Below, in pieces: positions 10,481 to 21,382 of a DNA stretch of 64,000 bases. Origin of the DNA: Stropharia rugosoannulata (taxonomy: Eukaryota; Basidiomycota; Agaricomycetes; Agaricales; Strophariaceae); contig JANCIK010000009.1 of NCBI GenBank assembly GCA_028532985.1, positions 1,116,001-1,180,000 on the forward strand, read 5' to 3'. The translations under genes and the position numbers were made by a program. Below the pieces are notes generated by a model. It searched no databases. It had not been told where the DNA came from and saw only the letters and a list, made by a program, of their open reading frames with translations. The stretch's first letter is position 1; each line of letters opens with the position of its first letter.

Positions 10481-12875
10481 TTACAGGTATAACGTTACAA
10501 GCTGTAATCCATAGTATAAGAGCTCACTTTTAGGAATCTTGAGCCGGAGTTTATGCTGCGCGGGTATTAATTGGAAGACGGGTGTGGGCCATGGATTAAT
10601 TCTAACATCGTTGGAAGATTCAATTTTCCATGGCTTAGAGCCATCGCAGCGCAGGGGCAGGGATATGCACCATTTCGGAAGAAGGATGTCATCACCTTCC
10701 AACGCAAAGTTGAAGACTGCGAGGATACCGATAAGGTACCATCGATTGAACTCGTCTTCCAAGGTACGGAGGGGAGCCAAGTTATCTGCATATAGCCGTT
10801 CGTCTAGCAAGTTATAGGTGTATTGTTTCTTGCCGGAATCTTCTGTCGGCAGAGAAATTTGCGCTTTACCAGAGAGGCTTCCAAATGGGATGTAAAGCGG
10901 ATCATTGGGATCTGGAGTCATCAAGGCTGGTACAAGAAGAAGGGGTATTCGTACTCCCAGATGTGTTAAGACTATTGGTTCAGCCGGCTGATACTGATCG
11001 AGAAGTGTAACCGCTGAGCTGCCATAATTACTGGATGTTTGATCGAAGAAAGAAGTGCGGCCGGAGAAAAGTTCGAGAGATGAGGGAATGAGACTATTGG
11101 ATAGATCATAGCTGCGGTTGAATAGATCCAGTATGTTTTTCTCCGTATTTAAAAGCTCTCGCAAAAGCCGAAAGATAGCACGTTCGGCACCTTCTCCGTA
11201 TGCTGTAGGGATATCGACGCCTAAGATGCCCATGAGGGAATACGCCGTATCCTCTTCTCGTGTGACTTGTCTGCCGCATGCTAGTTCTAGTCTTCGTGAA
11301 ATCGGCAGTCGTGAAATTTTACCCTGCTGACAAAGGCCGAGCTCTACCGATTTGATTGAAGTTTGGGTCTTGATAAAATGTGCAATGTCTCTTTGACTGG
11401 TGAAGCCGAGTTTGTGCCAGTACCAATTGTAAAAGCACGTTTTAGCGGGAGCAAGTAGTTCCTGGAGTGTCCACCCTCGAGTAAACCAGGAGTCACGGTG
11501 GGCCTCTGTTATGGCGCGAGTTTCCGAAAGATATGTTACACAGACGTGAGCACGGCGGTACCATTTATACATAGAGCGAATAGACTCATCGAGCTCGGCA
11601 CTACTGTCTTTGTTGATGCAGATGCTATCGATCCAGCCGAAGGTAACGAGATGATCTACCGCGGAGACGCGACAAAATTCAGTAACTTTGGCGTAGCCTT
11701 CCTTGTTATTGCGACGAGCATCCCAGTCTTTGAAAACCACGTCGCCAGGGGAATTCCTTATCCAAGTGTGAGACAGGATTGCATAGCGAGCGTTGCTTTC
11801 AATAATGCTCTCGAGAAGTACCTTTTGAGTCTTCTCTTTGCTGTTACGAGAATTGTTCGAATCATTCTCCGAACTTTCCCATTCAGTTAGGAAACTTGGC
11901 TTTTCCATGTCCGCATATATTTTAGGCAGGATGAGGGAGAAAATTTCGTCTCTTCCAAGCAGCTGTAATCCATTCCCTTCGGCATCGAAGGCCAGTAATC
12001 GAATCGGCATTCTGTTAAAAACATGCCAACGAACTTTGGTCAGGATCATGGTTTCCAAGTCTGTTTTGGCAAGGTCTAAGAAGCGTTATGTGTGAATAAC
12101 ATAGTATGTATTAAAACACACAAGGAGAGCTCCTACATTTCGGAATTGTAGCGATCGCACTTTCAAGGTTTTCCTCCGTTGGCTCGGCTGTGAATGGAAA
12201 ATTGTATTCATCGAAGGGGTTACCCTCGACCACAGTTTCATTCTCAGATATCTATATTCGAATGTTGACACACATGCCCAACAATAAAACAAGCTGGAAG
12301 CATACGTTTGTCCAAGTTGCCATTGACTCCGCGTTTTGGCTCTCAATGTTGTTGGATTCGACTTGCGAGTTTGTCGAGTTTGTCCATGAAACCGTGTCAA
12401 TGAAAAACTGAGGGTCACTTGCCGAGTCATCTGTGAGTAGTCGTTCAGTCAGCATATTTCAAGCTAACAGAGTTATATATGAGTGTCGATAATCACTTGC
12501 ACCTCTTGTTATAACACCCTCAGGTTGGACACCCGTGATCAATTCAACCAAGGTGTTCACGAGTTCACGGCCTTCAGTTTTCTCAGCTAGTCTGGAACCG
12601 TCCAAGTCTACAAAAAGTTAAAAATGTGCGAGAGAAACTGTTGAGAAGTGTCAATGAGATCATTAGTTAATTACATACCGTCCATATTAAGAAATGTTTC
12701 TAAACCTGCTTCTTCGTTACACTTAATTGGACAAAGCCAAAGATATATCACGACTAGCAAGCTTACCAGATTGGGCAGATAACCCTCTGACAATGGGTTC
12801 CATGAACTTGACTAGAGAGACCAGAAAGCGTTCGGCTACTATTCTTCTAGCATCTCTCATACTGGAGGAAGACAT
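10481..12875 (-). CDS. HET-domain protein, left paralog
   Basis: Six exons (12875-12767, 12705-12679, 12607-12503, 12430-12306, 12251-12137, 12075-10481) encode 691 aa. The HET domain (heterokaryon incompatibility family) begins near residue 257 with YAILSHTW and continues through GWIDSICINKDS, MYKWYRRAHVCVTYLSE and WFTRGWTLQELLAP. It is followed by TREEDTAYSLMGILGVDIP and YGEGAERAIFRLL, typical of the post-HET segment. Some HET proteins trigger cell death on non-self fusion; others have no known role. The exon chain was fixed by alignment with the right paralog (36566-39046): exon 3 (105 nt) and exon 5 (115 nt) have identical lengths in both. A 27-nt microexon is required. The N-terminal 165 residues match nothing I recognise. 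The gene is intact and lies at the outer end of the left arm of a large inverted duplication. Confidence 0.85.
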
Positions 12876-15800
12876 TGTTGTCGAATATGTCGTCGTACGC
12901 CGAGCGAAGGCTCCAGCTTCGACACTTGAGCTTGAGTTGTGTCGTCAGTCGAAGGGTGTGAAATAACATGACGGCCAGTCCAAACTGACCGGGCATGACG
13001 GCAGTGCTGACTCACTGATCACACTCCTTGCACACCTTCACCTCTTGTGTATGATGTTCTTCCTTTTCCTTTTGACTAACAGTTGTTTTGATAATACAGT
13101 CTTATTTGGTGCACAGCGCTTAGTAGCACTCATTGTACTCACCATTTCCAACCAGCCACATCCGAGTCTTAGTAGCCCATTAACAAGGGAAACTGTTCTG
13201 GGCGCGAGTGCATGGCGTCCGCGCAGCGTAGCATCCAGAACGTGGCGTTCTGAGCTTCTAGACTGTACAGAAGTGGTCGCATTTAGTGCAAGTCCAGTGG
13301 ATGGGCGAGAAGGCGAGAAGGAAGAATTTGCAACAAGCTTGCATTGTGCAAGCGCGGAATAGGCGCTAACAGGCGCCGCCGGAATGCAGCGTTGCAGCGT
13401 GAGTAATTGAGTGCATGACTTGCACGTGGTAAGCGCGACGCGCGCCAAGGACTCATTCGGTGTTCTTTGGGTGTTCTACCTTGTTCTACTCAAAATATAG
13501 CAAAGACATGCCCTTCAAGTCTTCTCCCCAACTTATCTACAGGGCACCAGATGGGGGGGAGAGAAGTACCATGTCTCGGCAGATTGAATCTGAGTGGAGT
13601 ACCTATTCGTGATCGTCTTGATACCTTTTACCCCTGTGCGGATCCGAATAGAATTTTATCTTCATATGTCCTTTGCGCACATTAACAAAAATGAAAGAAG
13701 CAGATATAGCTATCAGTGTCTTCTTTGTGATTGTGAAAAAAGAGTTATCTTTGCAGTCGCTCATTTTCGCGCGACTCGAGCGCCCGTCCACTGGAAGCAC
13801 GAAGACTCGCGCCGATAATGACGCGCGACAGAGACTTATGAATATTCTAGTGGTCTAAGTGTATTGGATACGTGAAAGGTGGAGCAGCAGAAGTATTGGC
13901 TACTCAATACATAGTAGGAATGGGCACACGCTGTACATGTTGTACCAACTTCATGATACATAAGTCAAGAATTATTAGAACTCTAATTTGAATTCGGACT
14001 CAGCAACTCTAAGTCACAGGTACGAGAGTCTCTTGGTGAGCCATTCTATTGGACGGAACTCCATGGCGAATTAATTTTCTTGTGAATGGCGTGCTATCCC
14101 AGTGGGGAAGCAGAAATATGGTGTCGAAATCACGGATATATGGTCGTCTGAGCTGCAAGTCCATTGTATTAAATTCTTACATATGTTCTATATAGAATCA
14201 CACTCCCAGCGAATAGCAAGTGCTCACTCTCCCATTGGCCGTATGCGCCCGTTCTTCTGATTGGCCAGCACTTGACTGTGGATCATTTGTTCATAAATGC
14301 CGTTGGGGAAAGCGACTGACCCTGCCATGATGCGCTGCCTGTGCGCCGCTACTACGTGCGCGCCGACTCACGGCACTCTCAGCCGGGGAGTATGTGGGGC
14401 GTATGGGCTTTATTTGGCTGTTCACTATCTCAATACTGAGTCGTCTGCATTGAAAATTGAATGGCGTATAGAGAAGTGTGATTACTACATGGCCTTAACG
14501 CGCACGATGGTAATAATCTGTTATACCTTTTTGGCGTATGTCATGGTCGTTCCTGTGGTACTACTTTTCGAGTGTTCACACAGGTGTCTTTTCGACGTGA
14601 ACAATTTCAGTGGTCAACCAGTCATACCCAAAATAGGCAGTGACAAGCTTAACGCCCCAAATTGTTCACTTACGTACAGCCCGAGCTGATGTACTGTAAG
14701 TACCTAGACTCTTCGAGCCTAAAACTCGGGCAAATCGCTACCTTTGGGGGTCCGAAAAGTTGGAATCAAAAAGCTTATGCGAGGGGGATTGATTATCTTT
14801 ACTTGATAGATTAGTGCCTTTGCTCTGGTGAGCGTTAAAATGAAAATTCTCCTTTGAGAAGCTGCCAGACTAGAATATTCCAGGGCCAATCTACAGCGCT
14901 CACGGTGCTCTCCCGAGACAATAATAATGCAACCCCAAACCATCTATCACGACGCACTCACACCTTCCATACACCTGCACAATCTACATTTGCCATGTAC
15001 TCTGCTTAATTAAATGCTGGTGTTCCGCCAGCCGGAGATTGATACGAACATACATATATATGTACGCCCTCAAAATAAGACGGACCGATGTTTCTCTCAT
15101 TGCGCAATTTGTCTTGGCATTTCTAATTTGTTCCAGGACATCGGGGAGAACTGCATATTCAATCGACTGAAAGAGGCTGCGCTTCGCGCGTGCGTGCGTG
15201 TGTATATCGACGACGCTGCAGTCAGCCGTGCAGCGGCAAATGTGCGGCGCGCGTCCCGAGTGGGACCAAGTCTCCCACAGAGGCTATGCCTGTCCATCTT
15301 GCCCGGTCTTCAACGCAGCCGTAGAAAATATGTCCAATAAGAGAGCGCTCTGGTCCCTTTTAGGTCTACACGTATCTCGGTCTGTTCTTGACTTTTCATT
15401 CGTCTACTTTACACATTACAATCTACTAGAGTATGTTCATTCTATATTCACGTAGCCTAATTAGGAAGGTAGTATACCTGTTATTGGCAGTGTGCTAATC
15501 CTCAGTGCTACTGTAAGCATTGACAGTTACTCAAAGGTTTTAGTCTGATGAGATATGTGCTTTGTCCACTCTTGAGGTACAGTTGGACGCGTGCGCTTCT
15601 GGAACTTGGCACGTACGAGGGCGACACTTGTACGACAGTTAGACAACGTCGAAATTGTACTTAGTACTATGTTTGAGCTATGTCCCCCAAGTAAAATTTT
15701 CTGTCTTCCTTTGATAGTGTCGTCAACCTCGGGAGTCTAGATGTATAGAATACTTAGTAACGTCGGGTGTCTGCCCAACGTCCATAATATGAAATATTCT

Positions 15801-17700
15801 GCTTGTTGTACAGCCTCACGAAGATCTCCAAGTGGCAGAGAGTCCGAGTCCGAGTTGAAAGCACACGAATTCTTCTATGTAGTAAAGGAAATAATACCGT
15901 TTGCGGTCTAGTTTGGAGTCGACCAGGAGATGGTATACGGCAGTGCGCTGTGCGCTCACATACAGTAAGTATATTATCGTGACGCTCGCTCGCACGCAGA
16001 CCTACGCACTGGTAACGCTCCTACTGCGCGTCTTCCACGCCCAGACCTTCTCACCAAGGCGATGCCTGTCGAGGGGTTACCTATCCGCTGGACTTTTTCG
16101 CTTTCACGTTATGCATGGTTCTGAACCTCGCTTCCCTCGCGCTCACACGTACGGCCGCTCGGAGCGCATGCGCACGCAATCACAGTCCTCAGAGCCAATC
16201 GCCGCCCGCGCGGCGCTGCCGTCCTCTGCCGTCTCTTAGCACCCCCACCCAACTTTTTTTCTCATCGGCGAATTAGCATTTTAGCCGTGTCTCCAAAAGG
16301 CGCTGGGCTCGACTCACTCTTACGTTACGTTACCTTCCACTTTCAATTACTCAATTACATACAGTATCCCCAATTTCTGTTCTTTTGTTTCCGTATCTCT
16401 ACATACATACATACATAGCAATCCATCCCCCCCGCCCCCGCATTCGTTTCTACAATTGGGCAAGGCTGGTCTGTCACCGGTCACCCGGGCACCCCACGTA
16501 TCGGTGCCTCTATATTTTCAGTATCATTATCAAGCCCCATTGAGTTGTCGAGGAAGAGATGTGCAATGTGCAATGTGCTACAGAAGCCTTCAGAAGCCCA
16601 AATATGCAATTAAGCAGGGCTCTGGGCTAGGCACTGGCACTCAGCTGGGACCGCGAATGTCCGTCAGTGCATGTCAGTGTCATGATAATCGGAACCGCGC
16701 CGCACGCCCCGTTACGCGTTACTGCTGACTGCTGCGTTCCTACGAGTCGCTTTCCTTCCTACCAACCTACCTGCTTCCTTCCCTCTGTCGATGTTACCAC
16801 AGCGAGCCTCCGGTGGCGCAGCGACGCAGGTGCCCCGGTGGCGGTGGCAGTGGTGCAGGAGACGGGGCCGCAGCGTGCGTGCGTGGTATGTATGTATACG
16901 AGTGTGGGTGTGGGCGCGTATCACTCCTTGTGCCAAGACCAAGACCAAGTTCATGTGGGCCTGTAGGATGGACTCCTTTCAATATACGTGGGAATCCCGC
17001 GCACAGGGCAGCGCAATCATGATCTCCCCCCGTCCGTAATAGGCGCTAGCCCCGCCGGGCGGGGAAATTGGATATCGCTCACGCGTACGATACTGTCTAG
17101 TACTATGAAAGGTATATACATGCATACATACGGCTAACGGGCATCTCATCTCTCACTCCACGAGCCCGTTAATTAAGAGAGGCAGTGCGCGTCGCACTAT
17201 GAGTGTACATATGAAGGGAGAAGTACGACGTACATATTCCGCTGCCAGTGATTACGCTCGCTTCGCGATATCGCGGCGGTGCCGCGGTGGTATGTATCTC
17301 GCATGCGCATGCCCGCCCCGAGCGAGGTGGGGTGCTAACCACAAGGAGCGTAGCGGTCTGTGTAGAGTGTAGTAGTGGGCCGTCGGTGCGGCGATAGCGG
17401 TGGCCGGGGACGGCGGGAGGGGCGGGGTGGGAACGAGCATCGTTGTCGGCGGGCGAACGAGCTGTCTGCCCGTTCTGTATGTACCGTCGCCAGTGCCCAT
17501 TGAGTCGGGAGCGCTGGAGCTCCCAGCGCTGTCAGCGTCGCTACGAACGCGCGCCTCGAGGCCCTCGCGCACCGGCGCGCGGACCGGTCCCGTGGGCGTT
17601 TCCCTGTCTGTATTTCCCCCAGGAACGGCACGGCTTGCGCACGCCGGCTCGGGGATATGTGCTTATTTGCTTACTCGTTTGTTAGTTGTAAATAAATGCA
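12876..17700. other. Non-coding part of the left arm
   Basis: No convincing gene was found upstream of the left HET gene. The region contains a short ATAC-type microsatellite at 16401-16417, G+C-rich stretches near 15180-15260, 16800-16900 and 17250-17640, and many TAGTACT-like words. A 136-codon frame at 13038-13448 has no counterpart in the right arm. The conservation of this DNA with the right arm is the only evidence that it is anything but filler. Confidence 0.5.
16401..16417 (+). repeat. ACAT microsatellite
   Basis: About four perfect ACAT units in a row. The equivalent place in the right arm lacks this run, consistent with replication slippage. Confidence 0.6.
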
Positions 17701-18595
17701 CCGAACCTTACTTTTATTAGACTTGCACGAGCTAAGTATAGAATACTTACTTATACATACTTATGTTACGGCGGGTGCTTGAAGTTGAAAGTATATTTGG
17801 CTGATTGACCGAGACGATATTATATTATTTTGAGAGTTGGAGTGTGAGTGCGGTGGGACGTCCGAGCCCCGCTTTCAATTCTATGTTTTCTGGAAAATGT
17901 CGGACGCCAGAGGGAGCTTCGTGCGGGGAGACTAATGATTAATTTGTTTCCTATCTGGGCAGACGAATGACCGTCCTCCACCACCGCCGCCCGACGAGTA
18001 CGAGGGGTGATACGAGTAACGAGGGCAATTAAGCTTAAGCACACCGTATACAGCGCGTCTTAAGTGCCATCAGCTAATAGTAGTACTAAGTCACATTCGC
18101 GCAATCGCTGCTCAGTGTAATTCAAGGGCTTATCTGAAGGTTAGAGTTTCTCATCACATCAGAATTGGCGCTTCTATGTATGTATATAGAAGAAGCTAGC
18201 GTTTCACCTTCATAGGACTTCGTTTTAAATTCCTTTCTGGTCAAGGCAATTAGGAAATTCTCAAGAAGGATGCAGACGAGTCTGCTGAAAATGCTAGTAC
18301 TTATGTTTTCGTATTCTCCGGTATACCTTTACAGCCAGTTGCTCCGGATTAAAATGAGAGTCTCATTGAATTGAGGCCGCGACGCAGACGCAGACGGAGG
18401 CACTACAGTAATTTCTGAAGGCCGATCTATTTTTAGACGCGTAAATACATGGATGCACTCAATCATCGCCATATGATCATCTCGTAGAACTCACTACCTG
18501 CCACAGGTTCTAATCTCCAAGGCTGCATGTGTGCCCTAGGGCGGCAAACTAATTCCCAAAAACGTATCCAAGCTCGCCATAAATGGAACTACGCA

Positions 18596-18656
18596 GTACT
18601 TACTTACTTATCTACCTACCTACCTACTTACATGCATGCATGCATACATACTTACA
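18596..18656 (+). repeat. TACT/TACC/TACA microsatellite
   Basis: About sixty bases of imperfect tetranucleotide repeats, shifting from TACT to TACC to ATGC and ATAC units. Confidence 0.75.
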
Positions 18657-19450
18657 CTATATGCCAGATATGGACCGGCCCTTGTCTTGCTCGGTCTGAC
18701 GCCAATCCTAATGGCGATTGCGAGTCGCTGTCACTGTTGTAACCAAGCAGCAGATTTTTTTAGTTAGTTAGTTAGTACTTATTAGTGTGCTGATTCACTC
18801 TGACAGGATTCACGGCTGCCTCTGCGGTGTGAGTTGTTTAATTTATCAATCATCAATCATGATTCACGCACGCACGCAGAGCCTGACGCGGACGTTGAGC
18901 GAGGCCTGAGTACTGAGTAATGAGTACTGAGTCTCGGAGGGCATTGGGGAATTAAATCAATCACTGGGGATTTAGACCCCCAGAGTCGGGCCCCGTGCTT
19001 CAGTGGGGCGTGCAATGTTTTGGGTCTGCGGCTGTTTCGGACCCTCGTCAGCGGCGTGCCATTGGCATGATGTGGTAACGAGCAAGCGGGTTGTAGCAGC
19101 AAGCAGCGTTGGAGAAGTACGGTGGCTTAGTACTTTGGGATACGATGTCCTTGGATTAATTATTCCATCGACCCCGCGGGAGGATGTACTACTCAGTCTT
19201 CAGTACTCAGTGTGCTTGAAATATAGTATTCAGTGTGCATGAATTATAATCTGCCTTGCCTTGCCTTGCTTTGAGTCCCTGTTTGCTGACGTTTTGGTAT
19301 ATATTTCTTGCGATATATCTCATCTGACCTCGGAGGAGTCACGAAGTTCGTCTGCCTTGCTCAGACTGTCTATCTCTGAATGTGTTAGCCTATAGTGGTT
19401 CGCTGGGCCTTTCTCGTATGTGCTGGACCCCTATGTATGTATCGGTTTTA

Positions 19451-19517
19451 TATATTCGTAGGTCCTATATATTCGTAGGTCCTATAAATTCGTCGGTCCT
19501 ATAAGTTCGTAGGTCCA
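19451..19517 (+). repeat. 17-bp minisatellite, four copies
   Basis: Four head-to-tail copies of TATATTCGTAGGTCCTA with one or two changes in the later copies. Confidence 0.8.
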
Positions 19518-19938
19518 TAACCTACATAAATCTGTTGCAACACCTAGACCTGGACCCACAAGCCGATTCCGGTTCGAGACGTACATATTCCGGATTACAT
19601 ACATAGTACATACATACATGCTACTGCGCTCAAGCGGCAAGCCTCGTGCCAGTCCTCTGCCCGCCCGGAGCACCGCGCTGCACGCCGCATGTTGCGGGGT
19701 GTGGCGTGATAGAGCGAGTATGTATGGTGGGCGTGTCGGAGCGTGGCGTGCTTCGCTCGCTTGACTTGCATCGCTCGTTTGACTTGCACGGTCGCGGGTT
19801 GCGGGTCGCGGGTAGCCACGCGTCCGTACGCCGTGCGCCGTGACCCTATATGTAGGCGACGCGCATGGCGAGTGTAGAGTACGTACGGTGTAGGGGCGGT
19901 CTTTGTTTTTGTGCGTGTTTAGGGTGTTGTTAGGTTTA

Positions 19939-20028
19939 GGTTTAATGGTGTTGGTAGGTTTAATGGTGTTGCTTGGTTTAATGGTGTTGGTAGGTTTAAT
20001 GGTGTTGTTAGGTTTAATGGTGTTGGCT
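19939..20028 (+). repeat. 18-bp minisatellite, five copies
   Basis: Five head-to-tail copies of GGTTTAATGGTGTTGGTA with minor variation. One frame reads as a Met-Val-Leu-Gly repeat, which is a consequence of the repeat and not evidence of a gene. Confidence 0.85.
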
Positions 20029-21382
20029 CACTGGATCGGATATACCGCGTGTCGTATCAGCTTAGTGGAGTCGATCAGCGTACATTGTATCAGCGTACTG
20101 TATCAGCCTAGATTAAGTAGTAAGGACCGTATCAGTGTACTATATCAGCGTACTGTATCAGTATACGGTCCCGTATCAGGCGTAGGAACTGTAATTGTAT
20201 GAGCTAGCGCTAGATGTAACAAACGGGGTGTGTGGGATGCGTTCAAGTGTATACACGGTAAGTAAGAATGCTACACCACCATTACTATTACTATCGCCAC
20301 CATCGTGAGCGACGCCACTAGCGATTGACGGGGTCCAGGACGCGCCGGGTGGATGTGGTATGCTATGTAAGTAGCGTATGAATTGCAACCAGAGGCGGGC
20401 GATCAGACTACTAGGGGAAGGCGGCTGGTGAGTGGTAACAAGAGGCGGAGAAGGGGCAAGCCGGGCTGCGCTCAGTAACACCTACCTACCGCAGGGCGAC
20501 TTCGTGCAGAGGTGGGACGAGATGTAGGGCAGAACTGGACGACGAAACCTACATACATAGGTCAGGACGACGAGATGGAGGACAGAACAGAGCGGGTGCG
20601 CTCCGAGATGCCCGACGCGGCGTAGGCGGGGAAAAAGATGGTAGTAGCGTGATTACTCGAGATTCATACAGGCTAGTAGTAGCAGTCGATGGACGGCGGG
20701 ACGAACGATTAGGCCTGCAGGCGCAAGTACGATTGGAGACCTGCTAGTCGAGTATCTGGCTAGTCGCGTGGAGACGAGGAATGGGCTTGGAGAGGCCAGG
20801 AGATCGGAAAAGGAATGATACGCGGGTCGCGTGGGCGGGATATCGGACACGCAGGGCGTGGCTAGCGTACACCACAGGAACGGCGACAGGGGGATGTGAA
20901 ATAGATACTTATGTATTGCACAATGCAGAGGGCACTGGGAGAGAGGGGTTTCGTAGACCCGGAAGGCGGGCGCAAGAGTCGGGAGGGGTCGATCGAAGGT
21001 GCGCATCGGGACGGGATGAGGAGTGCGTACCACAGTGCCAAGGCCGGGTACGTAGGTGACGGCAGTGGGCAGCGCGAGAACGGTGTAGGCAGGAGGGGTT
21101 GGACGATCGCATCGTAGGGAGAGTACGTAAGCGAACGCGAATTGGGAGAGAGGGAGGCAGGCGGTATGGAAGCAAGAGGTGGATCCCAGATGGATCTGAC
21201 GAGCAGGCGCGGGGGAATGTATCCATATCGGGCTAGTTCGGCTCGGTGCATCCTCCCGATAAGGCAGGACCCTGTTCTCTCGTCTTCTGGCTGTATAATA
21301 TAGGGCCTGCCATGCGTCTCGCCTCCCCACCCTCACCGCGCCAGCCGCGACGAGCACGTCCAGGACAACGTCGACGGTGAGC

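Larger units (their letters stand above)
10481..17700 (+). repeat. Left arm of a large diverged inverted duplication
   Basis: Besides the HET gene, many non-coding blocks match the reverse complement of the right arm (31650-39046). Matching blocks are 14200-14400 with 34740-34930; 14620-14700 with 34410-34490; 15090-15320 with 33780-34040; 15900-16330 with 32780-33020; 16430-16900 with 32300-32660; 17040-17200 with 32050-32230; and 17390-17640 with 31690-31950. Examples are CCAAGTCTCCCACAGAGGCT near 15270 and TCGGCGAATTAGCATTTTAG near 16265. The order is conserved, with insertions, deletions and substitutions between blocks. Boundaries are approximate. Confidence 0.85.
17701..21382. other. 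Spacer of the inverted duplication, left of the RGS gene
   Basis: Repeat-rich DNA without a supported gene. It contains a TACT/TACC/TACA microsatellite and two minisatellites listed separately, plus many GTACTGAGTACTGAGT-like words around 18900-18940 and 19190-19240. A 248-codon minus-strand frame at 20653-21399 runs head to head with the RGS gene but has no recognisable domain. Confidence 0.5.

Noticed and set aside
13038..13448. Minus-strand frame of 136 codons just upstream of the left HET gene
   Set aside because: No recognisable family and no equivalent in the right arm, where the duplicated region should preserve it if it were a functional part.
19903..20202. Hydrophobic repeat protein (Met-Val-Leu-Gly)
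   Set aside because: The repetitive part is the translation of an 18-bp minisatellite; nothing else supports coding.
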